64,000 nucleotides of DNA from Micromonospora sp. MH99 (GTDB lineage Bacteria; Actinomycetota; Actinomycetes; Mycobacteriales; Micromonosporaceae). A program made the position numbers and the translations under genes. Below are positions 9,850 through 19,124 of this stretch, piece by piece. The DNA lies in NCBI RefSeq assembly GCF_021442385.1, contig NZ_MUZA01000001.1:186001-250000 (forward strand). The letters run 5' to 3'. The stretch's first letter is position 1, and each line of letters begins with the position of its first letter. The notes beneath the pieces are model-generated. The model had not been told where the DNA came from, made no database searches, and saw only the letters and a list, made by a program, of their open reading frames with translations.

Positions 9850-12800
9850 ATGGTGCCTGGCCGCTCGATGCTGCCTGCCTTCTTTCTGAGACGTTCCCGA
9901 TTCACCGCCGCCAGCGTCGCAGCCGTGGTCGTGGGTTCCCTGCTCATCGCGCCGTCATCCGTCGAGGCGGCGGCGCCCGCCGCGGAGCCCGCCAATCCGT
10001 CGGTCGCACCGGACGCCGCGTCGGCCGTCGCCCAGGCGAAGCGTTCCGGCCGTCGGGTGGAGGTCGCCGACGCCCGTACCGAGCTGACGCAGGTCTTCGC
10101 GAACCCGTCCGGCGGTTTCACGTCGGAGTCGGCGGTCACGCCGCAGCGGGTCCGCCGTACGGACGGGTCGTGGGCGCCCGTCGACCTGACGCTGCGAGCC
10201 GGGGCGGGCGGCGCGCTGCGTCCGGTCGCCTCGGTGGCCGACGTGCGGTTCTCCGCCGGCGGCAAGGGCCCGGCGGTGACGCTGGTCCGACAGGGCAGGT
10301 CGCTGACCCTGTCCTGGCCGGGTGGGCTGCCGAAGCCGACAGTCAGCGGCGACTCGGCCACCTACCCGGAGGTGCTACCGGGCACGGATCTGGTGCTGCG
10401 GGCCACCCGTACCGGCTTCACGCACGTCTTCGCGGTCAAGAACGCACAGGCCGCGGCCAACCCTGCGCTCCGCACGCTCCGCTTCGACCTCGGCGGCGAC
10501 GCCCGCGTGGTGCGCGGCGCCGACGGACGGCTTTCCGCGATGGCGGGTGCCGAGGTGCTCGCCTCGGCGGAGCCCGCCGTGATGTGGGACTCGAACACCA
10601 CGCCGTCGGCCGTCGCGAGGTCGATGGCCGGCGGTGACGCCGAGGGTGGCCCTGAGCTGGCCCGCTCCACGGCGGCAGCGCCGGGCGACGTCGCGAAGAC
10701 GGCCGCCGTCGGTGTCGAGGTGGCCGGGGGTGACCTGGTGCTGCGTCCGGACACCGGCCTGCTCTCGACCGCGGCGGCCTTCCCGGTGTTCATCGACCCG
10801 GCGTGGTCGACGGGCAAGTCCCGGTGGGCGTACGCGACGAACAACAACACCAACAACACCGACACGTCGGTGGCGCGGGTCGGCCGGGATCCGGACAGCG
10901 GCAAGATCTATCGCTCGTACTTCGACTTCCCGTTGACGTCGATGAAGGGCAAGCACATCGAGTCCGCGTACGTCCAGATGAAGCTGGACCACTCGTGGTC
11001 GTGTGGGAACACGCCGACGTACCTGTACCACTCGGCGGGCATCTCCTCGACGCCGCGGACCGCGTGGGCACCGAAGTTGAACAGCTTGAAGTCGACGGCG
11101 CAGTCGCACGCGAACGAGGGCTCCGGTTGCTCGGACTCGCCGCAGCCGGACATGACCGTCAACTTCACCGGCTCGGCCGTCACCAGCATCATCCAGACCC
11201 ACGCCACCAACAAGTCAGCCAGCATCACCATGGGTTTCTGCGCGTGCAGCGCCACCGACGGCTCGGGTGAGTCCACCACCGACCGCTACAAGAAGTTCTG
11301 GCCGAACAGCGCGAAACTGATCGTCGACTTCGACTCCATCCCCGGGGCGCCGAACAACCTCCAGGTTCACGGGGTCGCCTGCCCGACCGGCCAGCGGATC
11401 GGCATCGGCACGCTGAACCCGACCCTGTCGGCGATCTATCCGGACGCCGACACCGGTCAGGCGCTGCGCACGACGTACGAGTGGCTCCAGATCCCCACCA
11501 CTGGGGGCTACAACGACTCCACGCCCCGCAAGACGGCGCCGGCGGGGGCGTCGGTGCCGGCCAACGGCCGCTCCACCACGGCCGCCCTCTCCGGTCTGGT
11601 CGAAGGCGGCGCCTACGCCTTCCGGGCCAGGTCGACCGACCCGTCGCCGTACAGCATGACCAGCGCCTGGTCCGCGTGGTGCGAATTCACCGTGGACACC
11701 AAGGTTCCTCCGGTGACCGTCAGCCTCACGTCGTCGAACCCGAATCCCCTGCCCGGTACGGTGGCGACGTTCGGCCTCAGCACCACCGACACCACGGTGG
11801 CCAAGTTCCGGCACGGCTGGGTCTCCCCGACCAACGAGGTGCCCGCGGTGAGCACCTGCGTCAACGGACCGTCGGGCACCGTCTGCACCAAGACCGCCAC
11901 GGTCTCGGCCATCGTGCCGAAGTACGGCCTGAACACGTTCCAGGTCTCGGCGGTGGACAGCACGGGCAACATCGGACGGGCCTCGGTCGAGTTCACGGCG
12001 AGCCGGCCGTCGCCGGCCGTCGCGCGGTGGGGCCTGCAGAGTTACCCGGGGGTGACCCAGGCGCAGGCCCTGGCCGACGGTCAGCCCGCGCTGGGAGGCG
12101 ACACACCGTTGACGGCAACGAACGTCACCTGGCCGAACGACGTGCGCCTGGTCGGCGGTCAGGCGGCCACGCTCGGCGGGCCTGCCACCGGCGGTTACCT
12201 GTCGACGTCCGGGCCGGTCGTCAACACGACGAGTTCGTACAGCGTGGCGGCGTGGGTGCGGCTGCCCAGCGTGCCGGCGAACAACATGGCCATCGCGACG
12301 CAGAGCGGTGCGTGCGACTTCGGGTTCTTCTTCGGCATCGTCCAGGTCTCGGGAGTGCCGAAGTGGAACGTCACCATGCGCAACGGTGACTGCACCGGTG
12401 CTGCTTACACAGTCCTGCACGCGCCGACGGCGATCTCGGCGGCCGATGTCAACCGCTGGCGGCACGTCGCCTTCTCCTACGACCAGGCGGCCCGCACCCT
12501 GACGCTGTTCGTGGACGGCGCGGCTGTCGCTTCCACGCCGTGGACGACCGCGTGGAACGCCGCCGGCCCGTTCCACGTCGGCCGGAACTACGCCCAGAAC
12601 ACCAAGGTTTCCGACAACTTCTTCAACGGATCGCTTGTCGACGTCCAGGTCTTCGACCGGGCGCTGGTGGGTGACGACTTCACCGGCCAGCTCGCGGAAA
12701 CCCCAGGCTCCGGTGGCGTCGACGAGCCGGGGATGCTGAGTCCGACCCTGGTCGGTGACTGGGACTTCAACGGGGCCGTCCCCTGCTACGTCCAGTCGAC

Positions 12801-13551
12801 CGACCCGGACCTGTGCAACGCCCCGGAGTCCGGTCAGTTCGGTCGTCGTCTCGGGTTGACCGTCGGTACCGACGTCGGCAGCGACAGCCGCAGCTTCCTG
12901 CGGTTCAACTCGCAGGGGCTGGAGGACCCCAACCAGGTCACCACGGAGTACGGCCACTCGATGAAGAACGTCGGTGGCGCCTGGCAGGACACCCGAGTGG
13001 CGAAGACAAACGACTCGTTCTCGGTGTCGGTGTGGCTGCGGCCGGAGTCGCTCGGCATCCAGACCGCTGTCGCCCAGATCGGCACCAGGAACTCCGCCTT
13101 CTACCTGGGGCAGCGGACGAAGACCGTGAACGGGGTCACCGGGAACTGGTGGTCCTTCAGCCTCTTCGGCCTGGACACGTCGCCCCAGAACGGGAATGTC
13201 GTGGACATCATGATGACCTCCCGGCAGATGAACGCGGAGGACGACCTGTCCACCTGGACCCACCTGGTCGGCGTCTACGACCTGGGCCGCCGTGAGGCCC
13301 GTCTCTACGTCAATGGCGAGCGCGTGGCCGCCGTGCCGTTCCCGAGCACCTTCACGGGGGCCTTCGACGCCACCGGGCCGGTCTGGGTCGGTGCCTCCCA
13401 GTACCAGCCGCCGGGCCAGGCGATCCAGACCGTCGACAAGTGGGATGGCGACGTGTCGAACCTCAGCCTCTATCAGGGGGCACTGACCGACGTCGACGTC
13501 AAGCAGCTCAACGACAGGCAGTCGGTGGCGGACGTCACGCCTACCGACTGA
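9850..13551 (+). CDS. giant secreted protein with two C-terminal LamG jellyroll domains
   Basis: 1233 residues from the ATG at 9850, preferred over upstream starts because GGGGG lies 7 bases before it and a signal peptide follows (AASVAAVVVGSLLIAPSSVEAAAPA). Residues 60-320 are beta-rich and resemble the conserved N-terminal part of actinobacterial LamG/RHS-associated surface proteins. A region near 480-720 contains a fibronectin-like segment. LamG-like domain 1 is about 720-945 and domain 2 about 970-1230, each ending in a VDVQVFDRAL or VDVKQLND type strand. Such proteins often sit directly upstream of RHS genes, and a decayed RHS start is found just downstream here. Role probably carbohydrate or surface binding; partner unknown. 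Confidence 0.85.
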   Translation: MVPGRSMLPAFFLRRSRFTAASVAAVVVGSLLIAPSSVEAAAPAAEPANPSVAPDAASAVAQAKRSGRRVEVADARTELTQVFANPSGGFTSESAVTPQRVRRTDGSWAPVDLTLRAGAGGALRPVASVADVRFSAGGKGPAVTLVRQGRSLTLSWPGGLPKPTVSGDSATYPEVLPGTDLVLRATRTGFTHVFAVKNAQAAANPALRTLRFDLGGDARVVRGADGRLSAMAGAEVLASAEPAVMWDSNTTPSAVARSMAGGDAEGGPELARSTAAAPGDVAKTAAVGVEVAGGDLVLRPDTGLLSTAAAFPVFIDPAWSTGKSRWAYATNNNTNNTDTSVARVGRDPDSGKIYRSYFDFPLTSMKGKHIESAYVQMKLDHSWSCGNTPTYLYHSAGISSTPRTAWAPKLNSLKSTAQSHANEGSGCSDSPQPDMTVNFTGSAVTSIIQTHATNKSASITMGFCACSATDGSGESTTDRYKKFWPNSAKLIVDFDSIPGAPNNLQVHGVACPTGQRIGIGTLNPTLSAIYPDADTGQALRTTYEWLQIPTTGGYNDSTPRKTAPAGASVPANGRSTTAALSGLVEGGAYAFRARSTDPSPYSMTSAWSAWCEFTVDTKVPPVTVSLTSSNPNPLPGTVATFGLSTTDTTVAKFRHGWVSPTNEVPAVSTCVNGPSGTVCTKTATVSAIVPKYGLNTFQVSAVDSTGNIGRASVEFTASRPSPAVARWGLQSYPGVTQAQALADGQPALGGDTPLTATNVTWPNDVRLVGGQAATLGGPATGGYLSTSGPVVNTTSSYSVAAWVRLPSVPANNMAIATQSGACDFGFFFGIVQVSGVPKWNVTMRNGDCTGAAYTVLHAPTAISAADVNRWRHVAFSYDQAARTLTLFVDGAAVASTPWTTAWNAAGPFHVGRNYAQNTKVSDNFFNGSLVDVQVFDRALVGDDFTGQLAETPGSGGVDEPGMLSPTLVGDWDFNGAVPCYVQSTDPDLCNAPESGQFGRRLGLTVGTDVGSDSRSFLRFNSQGLEDPNQVTTEYGHSMKNVGGAWQDTRVAKTNDSFSVSVWLRPESLGIQTAVAQIGTRNSAFYLGQRTKTVNGVTGNWWSFSLFGLDTSPQNGNVVDIMMTSRQMNAEDDLSTWTHLVGVYDLGRREARLYVNGERVAAVPFPSTFTGAFDATGPVWVGASQYQPPGQAIQTVDKWDGDVSNLSLYQGALTDVDVKQLNDRQSVADVTPTD

Positions 13552-13567
13552 TCCGCTCACGGTGTGC

Positions 13568-13597
13568 GCGCCGGCCGGCCCTCGGGCCGGCCGGCGC
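13568..13597. terminator. terminator hairpin after the LamG gene
   Basis: Perfect 14-bp inverted repeat (GCGCCGGCCGGCCC and its complement) with a 2-base spacer, 16 bases after the LamG stop. Confidence 0.75.
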
Positions 13598-13639
13598 CCT
13601 CCTCGGCAGTCGTACCAGCACGTCAACCAATCTCCGGAA

Positions 13640-13937
13640 CAGTCGCCTGTGGAGACATGGGTGAACACACCCTTCGGACAACCCGCAAACCCCTACGCCC
13701 GCCGGCAGGTCAAGAAGGTGCCCAGCGCCGCTCGCGGCGCCGGTCTGGCCGAAGCCGGGTAAGGCGTCCGTGACGCTGCCCGCCCCGGCCACCGGCCAGC
13801 GTGGGGTCGCTGCGTCGCGGGTGCGTGCCGGTGCCCTGCCGGTGACGGTGGGCCGGGCGTCCAGCACCGCGGGAGCCCGGACCGACGCCGTCTCGGTGGA
13901 GGTGCGTTCCGGCACCTCGCCGGGCCCTATCGCGTAA
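13640..13937 (+). pseudogene. remnant of an RHS-protein N-terminal region, frameshifted
   Basis: Two adjacent frames read like one conserved RHS leader region. Frame 2 gives QVKKVPSAA up to about 13725. Frame 0 then gives APVWPKPGKASVTLPAPA and RVRAGALPVTVGRASS before TAA at 13937. Proteins of the RHS family from Micromonospora and Streptomyces carry the series WPKAG, then a hydrophobic strand, then RAGTLPVSVG in this place. The frame changes once near 13730-13740 and the frame stops after about 100 residues, with no YD repeats following. It therefore looks like the stump of a lost RHS gene downstream of the LamG gene. Its end overlaps the tail of the convergent MFS gene by 11 bases. Confidence 0.65.
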
Positions 13938-15141
13938 CCGCGGGGCTGGCCGAGGGGCGACCGATGGTCGGCGGGGACCCGCCGCCGCGGCGCAGTCGCG
14001 TGTCCGCGGCGAGCAGTGTGAGGGCCGCCAGCGTCAGCAGTCCACCGATGAGTGCCAGCGGGCGTGCCCCCGAGATCGGCAGGAGGGTGCCGCCAAGCAG
14101 CGATCCGCCGGCGATGCCGGCATTGAAGGCAGTACTGACGCCGGCCGACGCGATGTCGGTGCTGCCGGGAGCCAGTTGCAGCATCCGGTTCTGCACTGCG
14201 GAGCCGAACGCCGCGTAGGCGAGGCCGATGGCGGCGAGAAATGCGACCGCGCCGTGCCGGAGCGTGCCGAGCGCGTACATGCCGAACAGCGCGGCAGTGC
14301 CGATGCTCAACGGCGTCAAGAGGGAGGCGATGGGTCGGGTGTCCAGCGTCCGGGCCGCGGCCAGGGTGCCGAGGACGCCCGCGGTGCCGGCGGCGAACAG
14401 CAGCGGCGCCAGGGCCGCGTCGGCGAAGCCGCTGATGTCGAGCAGGAACGGTGTGATGTAGGTCTGCAGGGTCATGAAGCCGCCGATGCCGAGGGCTGTG
14501 GCGATCAGCAGCACGGCGAAGCGCCGCCCGTCCGGTGCGGTGCCCCGGGCCGCGCCACCCGCCGCCGGGGGATATGACGGCAGAAGGACGAACACCGCGG
14601 CGGCGATCGCCAGCCCGGCTCCGGCCAGCACCGCGAACGCCACGCGCCAGCCGGCTTGCTGCCCGAGCCAGGTGCCGAGCGGTACGCCGAGCACGGGGGC
14701 GAGCGTCGCCCCGGTCGCGAACAGCGCCACCGCCCGGCCGCGCACGGCGACCGGGAAGGGCCCGATCACTGTCGCCGTGGCGACGGACCAGAACATCGCC
14801 TGGGCGAGAGCGGTCACGAGACGCGAGCCGGCGAGCACCGCGTACGTCGGGGCGAGCGCGGCGGCGGCGTTCGCTACGGCGAACAGGAACATGGTGGCGC
14901 CGAGAAGGTGCCGCCGGGGAATCCGCTGGGTCAGTCGGGTCAGCGGCACCGATGCCAGCACGACCACGACGGCGTACCCGCTGACCAGCAGGCCCACCTG
15001 CGAGCGGGACCGGTCGAGGTCGGGTGCGATGTGGGTCAGCAGGCCGACGGGCAGCAACTCCGTCGTGATGAACGCGAACGCGGCGAGGGAGAGCGCGACG
15101 AGCACGGCCCTGGCCCTTCGCGGTGACACCTCTGACGCCAT
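13927..15141 (-). CDS. MFS transporter, DHA1 type (sugar/drug efflux)
   Basis: 404 residues from the ATG at 15141, which has a GGGGGGTGG ribosome-binding stretch just upstream; an earlier in-frame start at 15165 is less likely. About twelve hydrophobic segments. The first helix has the DHA1 pattern AFAFITTELLPVGLL, the loop after TM2 carries SVPLTRLTQRIPRR, and TM5 has ATLAPVLGVPLGTWLG. This resembles the AraJ/SotB sugar-efflux and arabinose-polymer exporters. Substrate unknown. Its 3' end overlaps the RHS remnant on the other strand. Confidence 0.85.
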   Translation of the reverse strand: MASEVSPRRARAVLVALSLAAFAFITTELLPVGLLTHIAPDLDRSRSQVGLLVSGYAVVVVLASVPLTRLTQRIPRRHLLGATMFLFAVANAAAALAPTYAVLAGSRLVTALAQAMFWSVATATVIGPFPVAVRGRAVALFATGATLAPVLGVPLGTWLGQQAGWRVAFAVLAGAGLAIAAAVFVLLPSYPPAAGGAARGTAPDGRRFAVLLIATALGIGGFMTLQTYITPFLLDISGFADAALAPLLFAAGTAGVLGTLAAARTLDTRPIASLLTPLSIGTAALFGMYALGTLRHGAVAFLAAIGLAYAAFGSAVQNRMLQLAPGSTDIASAGVSTAFNAGIAGGSLLGGTLLPISGARPLALIGGLLTLAALTLLAADTRLRRGGGSPPTIGRPSASPAVTR

Positions 15142-15225
15142 GGCCCACCCCCCGTTCCTGATCACCGTAATCGAGGGCTCCGCCTGCGCGAACGGCAGAG
15201 CCCCCCGGTCGGCGGGCGGTCGCCG

Positions 15226-16209
15226 TCAGATGGTGATGACGACCTTGGCCCGCGCGTGCTCGCCTTCGAGATACCGGATGGCCGCGGGCACCTCGTGCAG
15301 TGGATACGTGCGGTCGATGACCGGGGTGAGACGGCCGGCCTCGACGTGGGTGCGCAACGCGTCGAGGTGCTGCCGGCCCGGTGTCGTCGTGAGCGTGACG
15401 ATGCGCTGTCGGACCAGCGGGGCCAGCAGCCGTCCGCGCGCGAGCAGCCCGACCGGCCCGATGAGGCTGCCACCGTCGTACACGCCGCCGCCGGAGAGCA
15501 CCAGCGTCCCGGTCGGTGTCAGCGCCCGCCGCAGCTCCCTGAGTGAGCGGTTGCCGACCAGGTCGAACACGACGTCGTGGCGGTCCGCGCCGCGGGTGAA
15601 GTCGTCGCGGCGGTAGTCGACGACGTGGTCGGCGCCGAGCGAGCGGACCAGGTCGACGTTGCGGGTGCTGCACACCCCGGTCACGGTGGCGCCGAGCGCC
15701 TTGGCCAGTTGCACGGCGAGGGTGCCGACGCCGCCGGAGGCGCCGTTGATGAGGACGCGGTGGCCGGGCTCGACGCACCCGGCGTCGCGCAGGCCCATGA
15801 GCGCGGTGATGCCGGCCAGGGGCAGGGCCGCCGCCTGCTGCGGGGTCAGGTTCGCCGGCATCGCCGCGACCAACGTCTCGGGCACGCAGACGTACTCGGC
15901 GAACGCCCCGTTGGCCTCGCCGAGGTCGCCGAACACCGCGTCGCCCGGCCGCACCTGCCGGACGTCGGCGCCGACGGCCTCGACCCGGCCGGCGAAGTCG
16001 CGGCCACGGATGCGCGCCCGGGGCCGCGTCCGGCCCATCGCCAACCGCGCCATCCGGGGATCGCCGCGCATGGCATGCCAGTCGTACGCGTTGAGCGAGG
16101 CCGCCTCGACCCGTACGAGCACGTCGCCCGGGGCGGGCGTCGGCGTGGCGACCTCGGCGAGCGCGAGGGTTTCCGGTGGGCCGTATCGGTCCTGAACGAT
16201 CGCCTTCAT
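15226..16209 (-). CDS. NADP-dependent quinone/zinc-type oxidoreductase (MDR family)
   Basis: 327 residues. The N-terminal GroES-like half has GDVLVRVEAASLNAYDWHAMRG and GRDFAGRVEAVGADV. The Rossmann half has INGASGGVGTLAVQLAKALGATVTGV and DHVVDYRRDDF. Catalytic-zinc cysteines of alcohol dehydrogenases are absent, as in quinone oxidoreductases. Reaction class: NADPH-dependent reduction of a quinone or activated alkene; the substrate is not determinable. It is divergent from the TetR gene at 16313 with two perfect palindromes between, so it is the probable target of that repressor. The start is the ATG at 16209. Confidence 0.88.
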   Translation of the reverse strand: MKAIVQDRYGPPETLALAEVATPTPAPGDVLVRVEAASLNAYDWHAMRGDPRMARLAMGRTRPRARIRGRDFAGRVEAVGADVRQVRPGDAVFGDLGEANGAFAEYVCVPETLVAAMPANLTPQQAAALPLAGITALMGLRDAGCVEPGHRVLINGASGGVGTLAVQLAKALGATVTGVCSTRNVDLVRSLGADHVVDYRRDDFTRGADRHDVVFDLVGNRSLRELRRALTPTGTLVLSGGGVYDGGSLIGPVGLLARGRLLAPLVRQRIVTLTTTPGRQHLDALRTHVEAGRLTPVIDRTYPLHEVPAAIRYLEGEHARAKVVITI

Positions 16210-16224
16210 GATCCCTCCCGAGGG

Positions 16225-16263
16225 GTGTACGGCGTACACTGACGGTAGGTGTACGCCGTACAC
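16225..16263. promoter_or_regulatory. two TetR operators in a divergent promoter
   Basis: Two 15-bp perfect palindromes: GTGTACGGCGTACAC (16225-16239) and GTGTACGCCGTACAC (16249-16263). They differ only at the central base and start 24 bp apart. They fill the space between the oxidoreductase start (16209) and the TetR start (16313). Placement and symmetry strongly suggest cooperative binding by the adjacent TetR protein and control of both genes. Confidence 0.8.
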
Positions 16264-16312
16264 CTGTCAAGACGGTTATGGTTCAACGACCGCCGGACAG
16301 GACGAGGACGAG

Positions 16313-17029
16313 ATGGCTGAGCAGGCTGAGACGCTGCGCCGGACGCCGCTGAGCAGGGATCGCGTCCTGCGTGCCGCAGTGGCGCTCGCCGACGAGGCCG
16401 GCATCGAATCACTCAGCATGCGCAACCTCGCCCAGGATCTGGGCGTCGTGCCGATGGCGCTCTACAAGCACGTGGCCAACAAGGACGAACTGCTCGACGG
16501 CATGATCGACGTGATCGTCGGCCAGATCGACCCGCCCGCGTCCGACACCAACTGGAAGGACGCCATCCGCCGGCGCATCCTCTCGGCGCGGGAGGTGCTG
16601 CGCCGTCACCCCTGGGCGGCGCTCGCGATCGAATCCCGGAACATGGCGACGCCGGCCATCCTCGCCTACCTCGACTCGGTGGTCGCGACCTTCAAGGCCG
16701 GCGGGTTCTCCGCCAACCTCGCCCACCATGTGATGCACACGATGGGCAGCCGGGTGCTGGGCTTCAGCCAGGAACTGTTCGACGCCTCCCGCCAGGCCGG
16801 TCGCTCCGGAGCCACCAGCCCCGAGCCGCCCGCCGCCCTACCGCCGGAGTTCGCCGACCGGTTCCCGCACCTGGCCGAGATCGCCGGGGCGGCGTCCCAC
16901 GACGACCAGTCGGTCGTCGGGCAGGGCTGCGACGACCAGTTCGAGTTCGAGTTCGCGCTGGACCTGCTGCTCGACGGCATCGAACGGCTCCACCAGCAGG
17001 GCTGGACATCGCCACGGCGAGGCCGCTGA
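16313..17029 (+). CDS. TetR family regulator (TetR_C type)
   Basis: 238 residues from the ATG at 16313; the longer frame from 16208 would run through the operators. The N-terminal HTH reads RVLRAAVALADEAGIESLSMRNLAQDLGVVPMALYKHVANKDELLDGM. The C-terminal domain is that of TetR/class I ligand-binding regulators, with a Pro-rich loop near 180 and a conserved FEFALDLLLDGIE helix near the end. Likely represses itself and the divergent quinone oxidoreductase through the two GTGTACGnCGTACAC sites. The inducer is unknown, probably an electrophile or drug. Confidence 0.88.
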   Translation: MAEQAETLRRTPLSRDRVLRAAVALADEAGIESLSMRNLAQDLGVVPMALYKHVANKDELLDGMIDVIVGQIDPPASDTNWKDAIRRRILSAREVLRRHPWAALAIESRNMATPAILAYLDSVVATFKAGGFSANLAHHVMHTMGSRVLGFSQELFDASRQAGRSGATSPEPPAALPPEFADRFPHLAEIAGAASHDDQSVVGQGCDDQFEFEFALDLLLDGIERLHQQGWTSPRRGR

Positions 17030-17183
17030 GGCGAGGGCTCGCACCGCCGGCTCGGCGAGGTGGCGCGCGGCTCTGATTCTTCACTCCGATGTCACCACGC
17101 GACCCCCCGGGTGACGTGTCGATGTCTGTCGGCCGGAGTTGGCTGTCAGCCGTCGCACTTGCCTTGACCAGGAGCTGATCCGC

Positions 17184-18638
17184 GTGCCTTCCTCCCGTCG
17201 TACCTTCCTCGCTGGCGGCGCCGCCGCCGGTGTGGGCCTTGCCGTCGCCGGTGGCCTGCCGTCCCTGGCGCAGGCCAGCCCCAGCCGGCCGCACTCGCCC
17301 GTCAAGGGCGGCCACCTGCCCTTCCCGCCGCTGGTGGACGACCCCAAGGGGGTCCTGGCCCTGCCCGCGGGCTTCAGCTACACAGTGGTCACCCGGACCG
17401 GCGTCACCCGACTCGACGGTGGCCAGGGCACGACCCCGTCGGACCACGACGGCATGGCCGTCTACGACGCCGGCCACGGCCGCTACACCCTGATCCAGAA
17501 CCATGAGATCGACCCCGGCGCCGAGTTCGGCGTGCCGCACGTCAAGGGCACTGTCTACGACCCGGGCGCCGTCGACGCCGGTGGCTGCACCGTCATCACG
17601 ACGGACCGTGCGGGGCGCAACCTGGGCGAGTTCGTCGCCCTCTCCGGCACCGTCTCCAACTGCGCCGGTGGGCCGACCCCGTGGGGGACCTGGCTCACCT
17701 GCGAGGAGACCGAGGACCGGGCCGGCGATGCGTGGGAGGAGGGTGGCCGCACCGGCGCCTTCGCGAAGGACCACGGGTACGTCTTCGAGGTCTGGGCCGA
17801 CGGCAGCGCCGACCCGCGGCCGATCAAGTGCCTCGGCCGCTACTCCCACGAGGCCCTGGCGGTCGACAAGGACCGCACCCACGTCTACCTCTCCGAGGAC
17901 GCGGACGGGCCCAACGGGCTCTTCTACCGCTGGACCGCCCCGGCCGGGGTCAAGCTGGGCCCCGGGGTGCTCACCCGCCTCGCGCCGAACGCCGGCGTCC
18001 TCGCCGCGATGCAGATCATCATGGACGACGGCTCCGTGCTGCCGGACGTCGCCTACCTGACCTCCGCCCAGCTGGGCCGCCCGTTCCCGGTGTGGTGGAT
18101 CGCGGTGCCGGACCGCGACGCGCGGACCACGTCCGTACGCGAGCAGTTCGCCGACGGCCAGGTCACCCGGGGACGCAAGTTCGAGGGCGTGTGGGCCACC
18201 GACGAGGGCGTGTACGTGGTCAACTCGTACGCCTGGGACGAGGGTGACCTGCCGGCGGACGCGGCGCCGCACGACGGCATGGTCTGGTTCTACAACTTCA
18301 AGGACCAGACCATCCAGCTGGTGACGTACTTCCCGCACCAGACGCAGTCCGAGGAGGGGACGCCGGTCAAGTACACCGACCTCACCTTCGACGGTCCGGA
18401 CAACGTCACCGTCACCCCGTGGGGCAGCCTCGTGCTCGCCGAGGACGGCTCGGGCGCCTCGCACGTGCTCAGCACGATCCCGGGCGGCCCGACGTACCCG
18501 ATCGCCCGGAACCAGCTCAACGATTCGGAATTCTGCGGGCCGACCTTCAGCGCCGACGGCAAGGTGCTCTTCGTCAACATGCAGGACCCCGGCCTCACCC
18601 TGGCCATCACCGGCCCGTGGGAGAAGTACCTGGGCTGA
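17184..18638 (+). CDS. Tat-exported PhoX family phosphatase (DUF839)
   Basis: 484 residues from the GTG at 17184, which has GGAG 9 bases upstream. The N-terminus is a twin-arginine signal (SSRRTFLAGGAAAGVGLAVAGG). The body has PhoX hallmarks: LPAGFSYTVVTRTG, DHDGMAVYD, NHEI, GGCTVI, GTWLTCEET, HEALAVDKD, a beta-propeller fold, and DGPDNVTVTPWGSLVLAEDG near the end. PhoX enzymes are Ca/Fe-dependent alkaline phosphatases released to scavenge phosphate. I saw no convincing PHO box upstream. Actinobacteria carry several PhoX-like paralogues of unproven substrate. Confidence 0.88.
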   Translation: MPSSRRTFLAGGAAAGVGLAVAGGLPSLAQASPSRPHSPVKGGHLPFPPLVDDPKGVLALPAGFSYTVVTRTGVTRLDGGQGTTPSDHDGMAVYDAGHGRYTLIQNHEIDPGAEFGVPHVKGTVYDPGAVDAGGCTVITTDRAGRNLGEFVALSGTVSNCAGGPTPWGTWLTCEETEDRAGDAWEEGGRTGAFAKDHGYVFEVWADGSADPRPIKCLGRYSHEALAVDKDRTHVYLSEDADGPNGLFYRWTAPAGVKLGPGVLTRLAPNAGVLAAMQIIMDDGSVLPDVAYLTSAQLGRPFPVWWIAVPDRDARTTSVREQFADGQVTRGRKFEGVWATDEGVYVVNSYAWDEGDLPADAAPHDGMVWFYNFKDQTIQLVTYFPHQTQSEEGTPVKYTDLTFDGPDNVTVTPWGSLVLAEDGSGASHVLSTIPGGPTYPIARNQLNDSEFCGPTFSADGKVLFVNMQDPGLTLAITGPWEKYLG

Positions 18639-18666
18639 CCGGCGGCGGGGCCGCAGGTCGTCGACA

Positions 18667-19023
18667 ATGGCAAGTGTGCGTCCCGCCTTCGTCCTGCACG
18701 ACCACCGCAAACCCCGACCGCACTTCGACCTGCGGCTCGAGGAGAACGGTGTGCTGCGCTCGTGGGCGGTTCCCCGTGGCCTGCCGGACAGTCCCAGTGA
18801 CAACCGGCTCGCGATCGCGGTGCCCGACCACGACCTCGATCACCTGACCTACACCGATGCCGACAAGTCGATAGCCGACATCGGCACGTGGGAGGAGCAC
18901 GACCGCACCGACCGCCGGATGCTGTTCACGCTGCACGGGCGCACCGGCAGCAGGCGGTACGCGCTCATCCGTACCGGCGAGGGGTGGCTGCTCCACCTGA
19001 CGAAGGAGCAGCCACCGGGCTGA
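18667..19023 (+). CDS. stand-alone LigD-type 3'-phosphoesterase domain protein
   Basis: 118 residues, 29 bases after PhoX. The sequence matches the phosphoesterase module of DNA ligase D: FVLHDHRKPRPHFDLRLEENG, LRSWAVPRG, LAIAVPDHDLDH, GTWEEHD, LFTLHGRTGSRRYALIRT, WLLHL. The conserved His/Asp/Arg of the HDHRKPRPHFDLRLE segment are retained. It lacks the glycine loop (GNYGAG) usually found between the VEDHP-like and GTWE strands, so it is shorter than ligase-linked versions. In LigD this module removes 3'-phosphate and ribonucleotides during end joining. No ligase or polymerase is adjacent. Confidence 0.8.
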   Translation: MASVRPAFVLHDHRKPRPHFDLRLEENGVLRSWAVPRGLPDSPSDNRLAIAVPDHDLDHLTYTDADKSIADIGTWEEHDRTDRRMLFTLHGRTGSRRYALIRTGEGWLLHLTKEQPPG

Positions 19024-19124
19024 AGCTCACGCAGGCCCCGTGGCCCGGCACGTCGGCGCGGACTGTCGAGGCGGCGGTTCCGGGCCGGCCGGACGCGGTC
19101 GGCCCGCAACGCGCTGCGAGCTGG

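Noticed and set aside
11215..13668. 817-codon minus-strand open frame opposite the LamG gene
   Set aside because: Shadow of a GC-rich gene; no recognisable domain, while the plus frame has LamG motifs.
13541..16270. 909-codon minus-strand open frame across three loci
   Set aside because: It runs over the RHS remnant, the MFS gene and the oxidoreductase gene in a different frame and is Arg/Pro low complexity.
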